From Clostridium saccharobutylicum DSM 13864 (lineage in GTDB: Bacteria; Bacillota; Clostridia; Clostridiales; Clostridiaceae): a stretch of DNA of 64,000 bases. Location: assembly GCF_000473995.1 (NCBI RefSeq), contig NC_022571.1, positions 3,503,416 through 3,567,415 of the forward strand, written 5' to 3'. Every line of letters begins with the position of its first letter. The stretch's first letter is position 1. Below are positions 34,370-43,448 of this stretch, piece by piece. The notes under the pieces are model-generated. The model did no database searches. It was given only the letters and a program-made list of their open reading frames with translations, and was not told where the DNA came from. The position numbers were made by a program, and so were the translations under genes.

Positions 34370-36072
34370 ATTTTTCTTATCCTCCTATCACAATCTATAA
34401 ATCTTTTTACAAATTCTCTTGGATTACTTAAATGTGCTCTAACTGCTAATTGATATAATGATGTTTCCTTAAGATTTGCCTCTTTAATTATTTTTTCATC
34501 AGTAAGAACATTAGCTGCACTATCATCCATTAGTTTCATTCCTTCTGAAAGTACAATAGCTCTATTTGTATATTCAAGCATTAAATGCATATCATGGGTA
34601 ATCATTATTATTGTTACACCTTTTTTATTTAGCTCACAAAGAAATTCCATGATTTCAGTATAGTGTTTAAAATCTTGACCTGCTGTTGGCTCGTCCAATA
34701 TTATAACTTCTGGATTAATTACTAATATAGAAGCTATAGTTACTCTCTTCTTTTGACCAAAGCTCAAAGCTGAAATTGGCCAATTACGTAATTCATACAA
34801 TCCACATATTTTTAGAGTTTCAAAAACTTTTTCTTTAATTTCTTCTTCTGGTACACCTCTTACCTTCAATCCCAATGCTACTTCATCAAAAATCATAGTT
34901 TTAGATATCATTTGATTAGGATTTTGCATAACTATGCCTATTTTTTCTGCACGTTCTTTTATAGTATCCTTATCTATATTTCTTCCTTTAAATAATATCT
35001 CTCCGCTAGAAGGCTTATAAAATCCACATATCAACTTAGATATTGTTGATTTGCCTGCACCATTTCTTCCAATTATGCTTACCATTTCACCTTTATGTAT
35101 TTTAAAAGATACATCCTTTAAAGTATCTTTCTTATTGTTATATGTAAAATTAATATTTTTAAGTTCAAGAATAATTTCATCGTTATCTTTAATCTTCTCT
35201 TCTTCTCTATCTTCAAACCATTTATTAAGGTCATCTTTGCATTTATTTATTTCTAAAGAAGTAATATGTTCTGGCTTTAGCTCTGGCTTAATTTCACAAC
35301 CTGCATATTTTAACGCAGTTATGTATAAAGGCTCTCTTATTCCGGTTTCACTTAATATATTTGAACATAGCAATTTATTTGGACTAGAATCTTCAATAAT
35401 CATTCCATTGTCAACTACTACAATTCTATCTACACTTGAATAAAGAACATCTTCTAAACGATGTTCTACAATAACAACTGTTTTATTGCTTGATTTTTGT
35501 ATTTTATCAATAAGCTCTATTGCAGTTTTACCTGTTGCAGGATCCAAACTAGCTAATGGCTCATCAAATAATAATATATTCGCATCTCCAACCATAACTC
35601 CCGCAAGTGATACTCTTTGCTTTTGTCCTCCTGAAAGTCTGTGTGGCGATGAATCAATCCTATTATCTATATCAACAACTTTAGCTGCTTCTCTAACAAT
35701 TTCTTTCATTTGCTCTTGCTCTACACAATCATTTTCTAATTTAAAAGCTATATCTTCGCCAACTGTGAGTCCAATGAATTGTCCATCTGGATCTTGAAGA
35801 ACAGTTCCAACCATATTAGAAAGTTCAAATATACTAAGATCTTTAGTTTCCTTGCCATTAACTTTTAAGCTTCCGCTTACATCCCCTTCATACTTAAAAG
35901 GTATTAATCCATTAATCGCATTAGAAATAGTACTCTTACCTGAACCTGATGGCCCAACAATAAGTACCTTTTCACCCTCATATATAGTTAAATTTATATT
36001 ATTCAATGTAGGTTTTGCTTGAGCTCTGTACTTAAAACTAAAATTTACGAACTCAATTACAGGTTTTTTCAT
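34366..36072 (-). CDS. ecfA: ECF transporter fused ATPase (EcfA-EcfA')
   Basis: Protein of 568 aa with two complete ABC ATPase domains in one chain. Domain 1 has Walker A GPSGSGKSTI, Q-loop VLQDPDGQF, signature LSGGQKQRVSLAG and Walker B ILLFDEPLASLD. Domain 2 (from about 300) has GRNGAGKSTI, VMQNPNQMI, LSFGQKKRVTIAS and VIILDEPTAGQD. This is the fused arrangement seen in dedicated ECF modules (YkoD type), not the two-gene housekeeping EcfA1/A2. It overlaps ecfT by 4 bp. A terminator lies between it and the S-component gene upstream. Confidence 0.93.
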   Translation of the reverse strand: MKKPVIEFVNFSFKYRAQAKPTLNNINLTIYEGEKVLIVGPSGSGKSTISNAINGLIPFKYEGDVSGSLKVNGKETKDLSIFELSNMVGTVLQDPDGQFIGLTVGEDIAFKLENDCVEQEQMKEIVREAAKVVDIDNRIDSSPHRLSGGQKQRVSLAGVMVGDANILLFDEPLASLDPATGKTAIELIDKIQKSSNKTVVIVEHRLEDVLYSSVDRIVVVDNGMIIEDSSPNKLLCSNILSETGIREPLYITALKYAGCEIKPELKPEHITSLEINKCKDDLNKWFEDREEEKIKDNDEIILELKNINFTYNNKKDTLKDVSFKIHKGEMVSIIGRNGAGKSTISKLICGFYKPSSGEILFKGRNIDKDTIKERAEKIGIVMQNPNQMISKTMIFDEVALGLKVRGVPEEEIKEKVFETLKICGLYELRNWPISALSFGQKKRVTIASILVINPEVIILDEPTAGQDFKHYTEIMEFLCELNKKGVTIIMITHDMHLMLEYTNRAIVLSEGMKLMDDSAANVLTDEKIIKEANLKETSLYQLAVRAHLSNPREFVKRFIDCDRRIRKI

Positions 36073-36199
36073 ACAAATCTCCTTCTCTTCTTAATATAAA
36101 ATATAATACTACAATATGATAAACTATTTTTTTTAATATGTATATGATAATATTCCAAATTATCTATATTCTTAAGAACATTGCCATAAAGATTATTAC

Positions 36200-36247
36200 A
36201 TATAAAAAAACAAGGTTACTTAATATATAATTAAAAATAACCTTGTT
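36200..36247 (-). terminator. terminator between S component and fused ATPase
   Basis: On the minus strand the stem AACAAGGTTATT pairs with AAGTAACCTTGTT and is followed by TTTTTTTATATG. It lies 20 bp after the S-component stop and about 130 bp before the ecfA start, so it would dampen transcription into ecfA-ecfT. Confidence 0.8.
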
Positions 36248-36266
36248 CATATGTACTCAATTAAAA

Positions 36267-36821
36267 TTATTCCTTATTTAAACTATCTTTCTTAATTCTA
36301 GTCTTAGAATATAAAAATATTAAAATTGTTCCTATAATTCCGACTGTAATTATATTGGTAATTCCAGCTACAGCTCCTTGTAAATAAACTTTATTGGATG
36401 GCTCTGCATAAATTAATCTGTCTAAGCTTGGTGCAATTATAAACCATGAAATTACATTTGCTAACACTTGACAAATATTAAATCCAATTATTTTCTTTTT
36501 TCCAAAATTACCTTCACTTATATTAAGTTTATTCCATGAAAGTCCAATAATTAATCCTACTACAGCAGAAGCTATTACCCAGCTAAGCCATGGTGAACCA
36601 TACACAGTTAAATCTTTTATTGCATGTCCAATAAATCCTATAGCTATTCCTGCAATTGGTCCATAAATTACTGCCATTAATGCTAAAAATGCATATGCAG
36701 TTTGAATTTCTGTATTAGGAATACCAGTTGGAATTGATGCAAAACGTGCTAAAATCATAAATACAGCTGATCCAATACCAATAGCAACAATTGTCTTGAT
36801 GCCAAAAATCTCTTTTTTCAT
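36267..36821 (-). CDS. ECF transporter S component, UPF0397-like
   Basis: Protein of 184 aa with about five membrane helices. It has the UPF0397 pattern: [40 protein letters not shown], then [20 protein letters not shown] and [16 protein letters not shown]. Members are substrate-binding subunits of ECF vitamin transporters. The substrate of this branch is unsettled. Being among cobalamin genes and just upstream of fused ECF ATPase and EcfT makes a corrinoid or a cobalamin precursor plausible, but that is context only. Ribosome-binding site GGGGAGGG. Confidence 0.82.
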   Translation of the reverse strand: MKKEIFGIKTIVAIGIGSAVFMILARFASIPTGIPNTEIQTAYAFLALMAVIYGPIAGIAIGFIGHAIKDLTVYGSPWLSWVIASAVVGLIIGLSWNKLNISEGNFGKKKIIGFNICQVLANVISWFIIAPSLDRLIYAEPSNKVYLQGAVAGITNIITVGIIGTILIFLYSKTRIKKDSLNKE

Positions 36822-37042
36822 ACTTTGTCCCTCCCCTATAACTTCAGACTCACCAAAATACTAATCTCTTATTTTTCAAGTGCGTCCTAATGCCAATTCT
36901 ACCTTCTAATATTTGTAAATTTAACTCTAATAAATTCATAATTATATTATTTAATGTTTAAGTAAAATGACATTACATTATTATAGAATAGAACTAATTT
37001 ATAATCAATATATTTTCTCATTTATTCCAAACATGACCTTTA

Positions 37043-37102
37043 GACCGTGAAAATAAATAACAAGTCCAATTTGGCATGATTGTTTTCTTTCATTCGCCTA
37101 AA
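37043..37102. repeat. family B element, collapsed copy
   Basis: CCGTGAAAATAAATAACAAG then TCCAATTTGGCATGATTGTT and TTCTTTCATTCGCCTAAA. Both arms lie close together with almost no interior, just after the cobT stop. Confidence 0.65.
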
Positions 37103-37124
37103 TTTTAATTTTCAATCAGATTAA

Positions 37125-38228
37125 TTAAAAAATACTCCTCTTATCCATAATCTTAAGTTCATCTAAATAACTATCATTAATTTCCGCTTCCTCAAATGTA
37201 GCCATATTATTCATTACTGCACATGCTGAATCTATTATCGAAAATGATAATGGACATCCACTACCTTCTCCTAGTGCCATATCTAAATTTAAGATTGGAC
37301 TTAATTCTAACTCTTTCATAGCAACTTTAAATCCTATTTCTCTTGAACCATGAGATGTAAACATATAGTCTCTAGTTTTGTTATTTAATCTAAAAGCAAT
37401 TAATGCTGCTACTACTGATATGAATCCATCAATAACAACAGGAACTTTATAATAAGCCGCTCCTATAAATACCCCTGCCATAGCTGCAATATCAAATCCA
37501 CCTACTTTCGAAACAACATCTATTGGATCTTCTTTAAGTGGTGCATTTATTTTTATTGCTTTTTTTATTACATTTATTTTTCGTAAAAATGCTTCATCAG
37601 TTACTCCTCCCCCTCTGCCTACAACATTTTCCACCTTAGCTCCTGTTAAAACTGATAAGACTGCACTACTTGTTGAGGTATTTCCTATTCCCATTTCTCC
37701 AACCCCAAGAATTTCATATCCTTCTTCTTTTGCTTTTTTAACAGCTTCTATACCAACTAAAATAGCTTTTATAGCTTCTTCGTAACTCATAGCTTGGCCT
37801 TTTGCAATGTTATTAGTTGATTTCCTTATTTTTTTGTTAATAACCTTTGGATGATTAAAATCACAGTTTATCCCTACATCAATAACCATAAGATCTGTAT
37901 TATTAGCCTTAGCTAAAACTGCAACCCCTGTTAATCCCTTTGTAAAATTAATAGTTTGCGCTAAAGTTACAGACTGTGGAGCTGAGGCAACACCTTCTTC
38001 TACAACTCCATTATCAGAACACATAATTATTACAATTTTTTTATTGATGTTATTCTTTATTTCTCCTGTAATTCCAGAAAGCTTTATAGCTATTTCTTCA
38101 AGCTTTCCTAAACTTTTTAATGGTTTAGCAAGTGAAGTCATTCTATCAGTAGCTTGTAGTATAGAATCTTTATGTAAATCTTCTATGCCTTGAATTATGT
38201 TTCTTAATTGATTTAAATTCTTGTCCAT
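37125..38228 (-). CDS. cobT: nicotinate-nucleotide-dimethylbenzimidazole phosphoribosyltransferase
   Basis: The start is the ATG at 38228 (MDKNLNQLRNIIQ), with GGGGAG 6 nt ahead. The 367-aa protein is full-length CobT. Motifs: RMTSLAKPLKSLGKLEEIA, IMCSDNGVVEEGVASAPQSVT, LGVGEMGIGNTSTSSAVLS, GRGGGVTDEAFLRK, and FTSHGSREIGFK. The catalytic Glu is in the C-terminal LDMALGEGSGCPLSF. It activates the lower-ligand base to alpha-ribazole phosphate. No base-synthesis gene (bza) is in the window, so the base is made elsewhere or imported. Confidence 0.95.
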   Translation of the reverse strand: MDKNLNQLRNIIQGIEDLHKDSILQATDRMTSLAKPLKSLGKLEEIAIKLSGITGEIKNNINKKIVIIMCSDNGVVEEGVASAPQSVTLAQTINFTKGLTGVAVLAKANNTDLMVIDVGINCDFNHPKVINKKIRKSTNNIAKGQAMSYEEAIKAILVGIEAVKKAKEEGYEILGVGEMGIGNTSTSSAVLSVLTGAKVENVVGRGGGVTDEAFLRKINVIKKAIKINAPLKEDPIDVVSKVGGFDIAAMAGVFIGAAYYKVPVVIDGFISVVAALIAFRLNNKTRDYMFTSHGSREIGFKVAMKELELSPILNLDMALGEGSGCPLSFSIIDSACAVMNNMATFEEAEINDSYLDELKIMDKRSIF

Positions 38229-38257
38229 CTTTATCTCCCCAAATCTCTTTTTATTTA

Positions 38258-38299
38258 TAATTAGGCACAATCAAATAAATAACAAGTCCATGTGCCTTA
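38258..38299. repeat. family B element, collapsed copy
   Basis: TTAGGCACAATCAAATAAAT then AACAAGTCCATGTGCCTTAT: one full arm and the terminal GTGCCTTA of the other. It lies just upstream of cobT, an exception to the 3'-end placement of this family. Confidence 0.6.
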
Positions 38300-38548
38300 T
38301 AAATTATACTACTAAACTAACCTAAAAAATATAAATCTTTTTATCTATTTCTCATCAATTAATTTAGCTTTATTGTATTTTCAAATAAAAAAATAGTGCA
38401 AAATTCACTATATTTTTGCACTAAAAATTAACATATATTTTCTCTACGTACATACAAAACAAACTTATTAAATATTAGCTATACTTTTTCATAATTTAAT
38501 ATCTACATAATGAATAAACTTGCCCTAATATTATTTAATTTTGTTTCA

Positions 38549-38845
38549 TTATGCCTCTATATCGCCCTTTATTTTTAAATCCCAATTTAATTCCTTATTT
38601 AACTGCTTTATAGCAGGTTTTATAATACCCTCTATATAACATTGTACAGTCATTCTCTTTGCTGATTCATCCCAATATGAATTTACCAAAAAAAATTTCC
38701 CTTTAAATTCTGGTTGAAGTTCATTATATAATGCATCAATGCCTGATTGCATTTCTTCCTCAGTATATAGCGCATTTCTAGCATCTAAAATAGCCTTCCG
38801 TATATCTTTAAGATACTTTTTAGCTGCGTTGGAATCAATCATCAT
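38549..38845 (-). CDS. unknown 98-aa protein
   Basis: I do not recognise it. It is a small acidic-basic protein, probably cytoplasmic, with a helical N-terminus (AAKKYLKDIRKAILDARNAL) and a strand-rich middle containing FKGKFFLVNSYWDESAKRMT. The C-terminal helix is KPAIKQLNKELNWDLKIKG. The repeat-littered gaps on either side (about 250 and 400 bp) isolate it from the cob genes. The coding quality looks real: codon use matches neighbours and the frame is clean. Function unknown. Confidence 0.5.
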   Translation of the reverse strand: MMIDSNAAKKYLKDIRKAILDARNALYTEEEMQSGIDALYNELQPEFKGKFFLVNSYWDESAKRMTVQCYIEGIIKPAIKQLNKELNWDLKIKGDIEA

Positions 38846-38929
38846 ATTATAATCGCATCCTTTTCACTATATTTACTATAATTCTTTTCATTTTTTAACA
38901 ATCAACATTATTTAAAATGTAATTTATTG

Positions 38930-39009
38930 AGTACAACTTCTGCCGCTAGAAATCCACAACGAAATTATCTAGCAACAAAATAAAATATTCCCCCTTTCTT
39001 TCTGTAAGT
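38930..39009. repeat. family A element, right half only
   Basis: GTACAACTTCTGCCGCTAGA then AATCCACAACGAAATTATCT and AGCAACAAAATAAAATATTC match the 3' arm of the standard copies. The 5' arm is missing. A 5'-truncated relic. Confidence 0.65.
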
Positions 39010-39025
39010 TCTATTATAAGTTGTT

Positions 39026-39254
39026 TAGGCACATTCAAAAAAATAGCAATTCCATTTGCCAACCTATTTTCACTTGCATCGTCTATAATTTTAGGCACAT
39101 GAAAGAAAATAATAGACCAAAGATGCGATACATATTTGGTGTCAGGCAAGGAAGTAAGTTTTGGTAATAGCGAGCCTATTGGCAAAACTTACTGACGCAG
39201 TATGACGCAAAATAGGTAAGCATACTGGTCTATTATCTTTTTGATTGTGCCTTA
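39026..39254. repeat. family B: one arm followed by a full copy
   Basis: A left arm (TTTAGGCACATTCAAAAAAA then TAGCAATTCCATTTGCCAAC) is interrupted and followed by a complete copy (39091-39254). That copy has arms GGCACATGAAAGAAAATAAT and ATTATCTTTTTGATTGTGCC, and an inner palindrome GTAAGTTTTGGTAATAGCGAG against GGCAAAACTTAC. The terminal TTA is the stop codon of the cyclase gene. Confidence 0.8.
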
Positions 39255-39893
39255 TATATTTTCTATTGAAATAGCTCTAACTGGTGATCCATCAGCATCT
39301 TTATTTTTTAATGGCATAATACTTAAAATAAAACTTTCATTAATGATAGAATCTATATTTGTTAGGTTTTCAATAATTATTATATTCTTCTTCATCAATA
39401 TTTTATGAATTGGAAATGTTGTTGACTCTATACTATCAATTGATATAGCATCAATACCAATGCCTTTCAAATTAAATTTTGATAACCATTTTGCACATTC
39501 TTCACTTAAACTCGGGAATCCCTTATAATAATTACTTTGCCCCCAATATTTACTCCACCCTGTTTTTAATATGATAAAATCAACTTGATTTATTTTTTCA
39601 TCATAAAGTTTAAAATCACTAATTTCTATTAAATTTTTATTTTGATTTGAAAAATCCACGATAATAGCACTTCCAATAAAATTCTCTATGCTTAACTCAT
39701 CTAGATAATTTCCATCATCAAGCATGTGCGCTGGTGAATCCACATGTGTTCCTGTATGTGAGCACATAGTAATCTTAGATTCTCGAAAACCATCCTTTTC
39801 AATCGTACTTACTTTTTCTAAAATTGGCTGTTCAGTTCCTGGAAAAACAGGCATATTTGAAGATATAATATGTGTTAAATCATTTACTTTCAT
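39252..39893 (-). CDS. cyclase-family (kynurenine formamidase-like) hydrolase
   Basis: Protein of 213 aa of the cyclase family (PF04199). The zinc-site signature HTGTHVDSPAHM is intact, preceded by DLTHIISSNMPVFPGTEQP, and FIILKTGWSKYW and IGIDAISIDS follow. Relatives include kynurenine formamidase (KynB) and isatin hydrolase, so amide or ring hydrolysis of an aromatic or amino-acid-derived compound is likely. No tryptophan catabolic genes are nearby. The stop codon is the terminal TTA of a family B element. Monocistronic. Confidence 0.85.
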   Translation of the reverse strand: MKVNDLTHIISSNMPVFPGTEQPILEKVSTIEKDGFRESKITMCSHTGTHVDSPAHMLDDGNYLDELSIENFIGSAIIVDFSNQNKNLIEISDFKLYDEKINQVDFIILKTGWSKYWGQSNYYKGFPSLSEECAKWLSKFNLKGIGIDAISIDSIESTTFPIHKILMKKNIIIIENLTNIDSIINESFILSIMPLKNKDADGSPVRAISIENI

Positions 39894-39911
39894 ATATACT
39901 CCTCCTCTAAC

Positions 39912-39966
39912 TTAAACACGTGAAAACAAGTAACCATTTCAATGTGTATTAACGTATTGTGCCTAA
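39912..39966. repeat. family B element, collapsed copy
   Basis: TTAAACACGTGAAAACAAGT with ACCATTTCAATGTGTATTAA and CGTATTGTGCCTAAT: both termini, very degenerate, upstream of the cyclase gene. Confidence 0.4.
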
Positions 39967-40021
39967 TACAATACATTTCTCTCTATTCCTTTGGAATACA
40001 ATTATAAAAAAACAAACTATA

Positions 40022-40981
40022 TCAAGATGTTTTTTTATAATTCATCTCACACTCATAATCTAAAAGTTGAAGATTTTGTTCTTGAATAATATCAATTAAT
40101 AATTTTGAATAAATTTCCTCTCCCTTATCATTCTGTACAGTACTATATCCCGCTTTTTCTATAGCCTTTGCTTGATCCAAATACTCCGTAGCATCAAAAA
40201 CTCCACTTTGCTTATACCTTTTGTTATTTTTAAGAAATTCACCATAATCTTTCATAGATTCTTCTTCACTGTTATATACTCTAAAATCATCCTTAATCTT
40301 TTGATTGTAATATTCCGATGTATTCATTTTAATCTTTTTACCTTTCCAGCTGGAATCTGCTTTTATTCCAAATAAGTTATTCGCTTGGATGCTTAAGTCA
40401 GATTTTCCCCATCCACTTTCTAGTATAGCTTGAGAAATTATTACAGATGGAAGGACGCCGTATTTATCATATATTTCAGCTGCTTGAGGATATAATTGTT
40501 GAATAAATTGCTCTTTGGAATTATCCTTTAAGTTATTCTTTTTAGATCCTGTATATTTTAAATCATCTATATAATTATATACTTTCTTTTTTTGCTTCTC
40601 ATCCAATGATAATTTACCTAATACTACATCTAAATCCACTAGCTCATATTCACTATTTTTAATCTTGCTGCTTGTACTATTTTTTTCTAAAAACATATTT
40701 GCTAATTCATTTAAACTTTGGTCACTGATATTAGAAAAATCATTTTTATATCTAACTCCATCAATTGCAGCCATATACTTCCAATTAACTTGAAGTTTTC
40801 CCTTGCTAGCATCATCTGCGGCTTGTATATAAAGTTTTGTATTTAATTGATTTAAATTAATATTTTTGTACTTTGCTTCATATGACATATAAATTGCTAA
40901 CCCAACAATTATTACAAAAATCAAACCTATAATGTTAGTCATAAACCTGAAAAAACTTTTTTTTTCTTTTCTTATACTCAT
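40022..40981 (-). CDS. membrane-anchored glucosaminidase-domain autolysin
   Basis: Protein of 319 aa. A single N-terminal membrane helix (about 13-32, FMTNIIGLIFVIIVGLAIYM) anchors it with the bulk outside. The C-terminal domain (about 165-310) is an endo-beta-N-acetylglucosaminidase fold: YDKYGVLPSVIISQAILESGWGKSDLSIQANNLFGIKA, with the catalytic Glu in AILESGWG, then DFRVYNSEEESMKDYGEFL and AIEKAGYSTVQNDKGEEIYSKLL. The middle (about 60-160) is an uncharacterised helical region. It should cleave peptidoglycan glycan chains during growth or sporulation. Confidence 0.88.
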   Translation of the reverse strand: MSIRKEKKSFFRFMTNIIGLIFVIIVGLAIYMSYEAKYKNINLNQLNTKLYIQAADDASKGKLQVNWKYMAAIDGVRYKNDFSNISDQSLNELANMFLEKNSTSSKIKNSEYELVDLDVVLGKLSLDEKQKKKVYNYIDDLKYTGSKKNNLKDNSKEQFIQQLYPQAAEIYDKYGVLPSVIISQAILESGWGKSDLSIQANNLFGIKADSSWKGKKIKMNTSEYYNQKIKDDFRVYNSEEESMKDYGEFLKNNKRYKQSGVFDATEYLDQAKAIEKAGYSTVQNDKGEEIYSKLLIDIIQEQNLQLLDYECEMNYKKTS

Positions 40982-41065
40982 TCTTATAACTCTCCTTCAT
41001 CTCTTGTAAGCAGTCCTCTAATAACTATAAATTCCCCCATATACTTAAGAACAAAAGTAACTACA

Positions 41066-41207
41066 CCACTTTTAATTAATAATTAATAATTGAAGTTGAA
41101 GCATCACTTTTTACTAGGTAATTTCCTTTAATCGTTTTTTTTGAAAAGTTGCAAGCTTTTCATTCCTAATAATTAATCATTCATTATTAATTTTTCACCA
41201 TTTAATA
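41066..41207. repeat. possible small inverted-repeat element
   Basis: The left end TTTTAATTAATAATTAATAA and the right end TAATCATTCATTATTAATTT are roughly complementary, enclosing about 100 bp. The rest of the 40,982-41,539 gap is AT-rich, with a weak hairpin near 41420-41478 (AATTGACTACATTC and GAATGCAATCAATT). No gene supported. Confidence 0.35.
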
Positions 41208-41539
41208 CGCGTATAAGCATTTATATAGCTTTCGTCAAAAAATTAATTTTTTGCACTTTCCTAAATACTTTACTATAGGTTAAAATTTTTCATTTTATTT
41301 CTCCACTAATTATACTATAATAAATAATCTTAATATTAAAGTTTAAATATAAATATTTAATAAATAATTAATTTAATAACAATTCAAAGAACAAAAATTA
41401 TTCTGTAGCAAAATAAAAATAATTGACTACATTCAAAAATGAACTAAATTCATCATAGAATGCAATCAATTATAAAATAACCTATTTTACTTATTTAACA
41501 TGCTTTTTATAAATTTCTTTAACCTATACCAGCATTTTT

Positions 41540-42304
41540 CTATAATTTATGTTTCACTAAAAATTTTACTAATTTCTCTTCATCATTAAATTCTAAATCA
41601 TAATTAAATCTCGGCTTTTCAATCACTATTAATTTAATTTTAGAATGTCGTACAGCTTTAAGCTTTTCTAAAACTCCACCTTCAATTCCACTATCCTTGG
41701 TCAAAACAGCCTTAACATTATATTGTTTTATAAATGCTTTTTCTAATTCATAAGATATTGGTCCCTGAAGTGCTATAATATCTTTAAGCTTAATTCCTGC
41801 TTCTACTATTTTAGCCAACACACTTGGAGATGGTAAAATTCTATGTATTACTCTATATTCAAAATCTAAATTTAAAAACTTAGAAACATTATTTCCACCT
41901 GTAGTGTTTAGAATATTCCCTTCGATATTTTTTATAATATTAATTGCTTCATCATAATTTTTAACTCTTATTATATCTTCGCCAGAAATATCTTCTAAAG
42001 CTCCTTGTCTTTCATATCTCACATATTTGATATTAAGCTCATTTGCACATTCCAAAGCCGTCTTAGTAACTTCCTGTGCATACGGATGTGACGCATCAAC
42101 CAAAATATTAATTTCATTGCACTTTATCCAATTTATCATTTCTTCTTTATTCAAGGGTTTTGTGTTTAAGTTCTTAATTCTAAATTCTTTAAGAAGCTGT
42201 CCGCCATATGATGTAGCCGTTGTAACTGCAATATCATCAGTATACTTATTTATTAATGATAAAATTTTTCTTCCCTCTGAGGTTCCTAAAATAAACCCAA
42301 ACAT
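41540..42304 (-). CDS. cbiJ: cobalt-precorrin-6A reductase CbiJ
   Basis: Protein of 254 aa, normal CbiJ/CobK length. Motifs: FGFILGTSEGRKILSLINK (nucleotide-binding glycine-rich start), ILVDASHPYAQEVTKTAL, a central LNTTGGNNVSKF, and VKAVLTKDSGIEGGVLEKL near the end. It reduces cobalt-precorrin-6A in the anaerobic corrin pathway. Its gene begins 9 bp after cbiH and is clearly in the same transcript. Confidence 0.93.
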   Translation of the reverse strand: MFGFILGTSEGRKILSLINKYTDDIAVTTATSYGGQLLKEFRIKNLNTKPLNKEEMINWIKCNEINILVDASHPYAQEVTKTALECANELNIKYVRYERQGALEDISGEDIIRVKNYDEAINIIKNIEGNILNTTGGNNVSKFLNLDFEYRVIHRILPSPSVLAKIVEAGIKLKDIIALQGPISYELEKAFIKQYNVKAVLTKDSGIEGGVLEKLKAVRHSKIKLIVIEKPRFNYDLEFNDEEKLVKFLVKHKL

Positions 42305-42313
42305 AAAGATCTC

Positions 42314-43045
42314 CTAACTGTTCTTTCTTTTATTTTCATAACCTCTAGGTGTTATAAATTTTCCATCTTTATAATAACTTTTTGAATTTCCTATTATTAC
42401 AATTGACATCATATCTACTATTTCAGTATCAAAATCTTTAATTGTAAATAATTTATAACTTTGACCTTCTCTCAATGCATGTCTCACAACTGCAACAGGT
42501 GTAGTATCTTCTCTAAATTCCTTTATTATATCTATGCATTCTCTTAAATAATGTGGTCTTCCTTTGCTCTTAGGATTATATAATGATACTATAAAATCTC
42601 CTTCTGCTGCTAGCTTAACTCTTTTCTTTATATCCTCATATGGTGTCATAAGATCACTTAAACTAATATTACAATTATCATGCATAAGTGGTGCACCAAT
42701 TATTGAACCGGCTGCACTTGATGCTGTTATTCCTGGAATAATTTCCACATCTTCATCATTTCTAAGCTCAAGAATTAATCCAGCCATTCCATAAATTCCA
42801 GCATCACCAGTACTAATTAATGCTACATTTTTATTTTTACATAAACTTAAAGCTTCTTTGCATCTATCTTCTTCTGCTTTCATTCCCGTTGAATATACTT
42901 CTTTATCTTTTACCAATTCTTTTATCATATCAATATACTTATTGTATCCAACAATAACATCACTATCTTCAATTGCTTTTAAAGCTCTTAAACTCATGTT
43001 CTCTATACTTCCAGGTCCTATTCCTATAACTCTTAATTTTCCCAT
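42314..43045 (-). CDS. cbiH: cobalt-precorrin-3B C17-methyltransferase CbiH
   Basis: Protein of 243 aa of the SAM uroporphyrinogen/precorrin methylase family. It starts LRVIGIGPGSIENMSLRAL, then VGYNKYIDMIK, the ISTGDAGIYGMAGLIL motif, EIIPGITASSAAGSIIGAPLMHD and VSLYNPKSKGRPHYLRE. CbiH methylates C17 and contracts the ring. It is the first gene of the cbiH-cbiJ pair. A homocysteine methyltransferase relic ends exactly at its start codon, so normal upstream neighbours (cbiG, cbiF and others) seem to have been lost or lie elsewhere. Confidence 0.93.
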   Translation of the reverse strand: MGKLRVIGIGPGSIENMSLRALKAIEDSDVIVGYNKYIDMIKELVKDKEVYSTGMKAEEDRCKEALSLCKNKNVALISTGDAGIYGMAGLILELRNDEDVEIIPGITASSAAGSIIGAPLMHDNCNISLSDLMTPYEDIKKRVKLAAEGDFIVSLYNPKSKGRPHYLRECIDIIKEFREDTTPVAVVRHALREGQSYKLFTIKDFDTEIVDMMSIVIIGNSKSYYKDGKFITPRGYENKRKNS

Positions 43046-43317
43046 TTAAAATCCACCTTTCTTAATCTTATCTTTGGTTATTTCTTCTATATGTGTATTA
43101 TCAGTACCACAGCATCCTCCAAAAACTTTAAGATTAAACTTATTATATAGGTTAATCATATCATTTGCCAAGCTTATACTATCAGAAGTTTTTAATTCTG
43201 AACAGTTATCTAGTTCTTCTGGACATAATTCTGATGTATTTGCTTATGTTCCTTTGAATCTATTTTTAACAACAGAAGTTACATTAAATTGTTGTGATAA
43301 TGCACTATAATTATATA
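43046..43317 (-). pseudogene. homocysteine S-methyltransferase 3' relic
   Basis: Translating the minus strand gives the C-terminal end of a homocysteine S-methyltransferase family protein: ANTSELCPEELDNCSELKTS, then SLANDMINLYNKFNLKVF and the zinc motif GGCCGTDNTHIEEI, with a stop touching the cbiH start. An in-frame TAA precedes ANTSEL. Upstream of that only a short related stretch (ALSQQFNVTSVVKNRFKGT) can be read before the similarity ends at a hairpin (43322-43355). About three quarters of the gene is gone. Confidence 0.75.
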
Positions 43318-43321
43318 ATTA

Positions 43322-43356
43322 ATACCAATTGCAATATCAATTACAATTGGTATTTT
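43322..43356. terminator. hairpin terminator
   Basis: AATACCAATTG pairs with CAATTGGTATT across a 12-nt loop. TTTTATT follows on the plus strand. It lies about 95 bp after the stop of the 43449 gene on the minus strand, and may end that transcript. Confidence 0.6.
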
Positions 43357-43448
43357 ATTAACACTTATTTTAATTGGATAAATTTAAAATACTGATTCAA
43401 TTATTTTCAGAACTTAAATAAATAAACTTCTAAATTATCACTTCTTAC

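Noticed and set aside
32823..38270. Cobalamin riboswitch before btuR, the ECF genes or cobT
   Set aside because: I looked for the B12-box and the conserved core on the minus strand in each spacer and found neither. The spacers are AT-rich with repeat elements only.
38946..39185. 79-aa minus-strand frame as a gene
   Set aside because: It runs through a family A relic and a family B element, and contains no recognisable domain.
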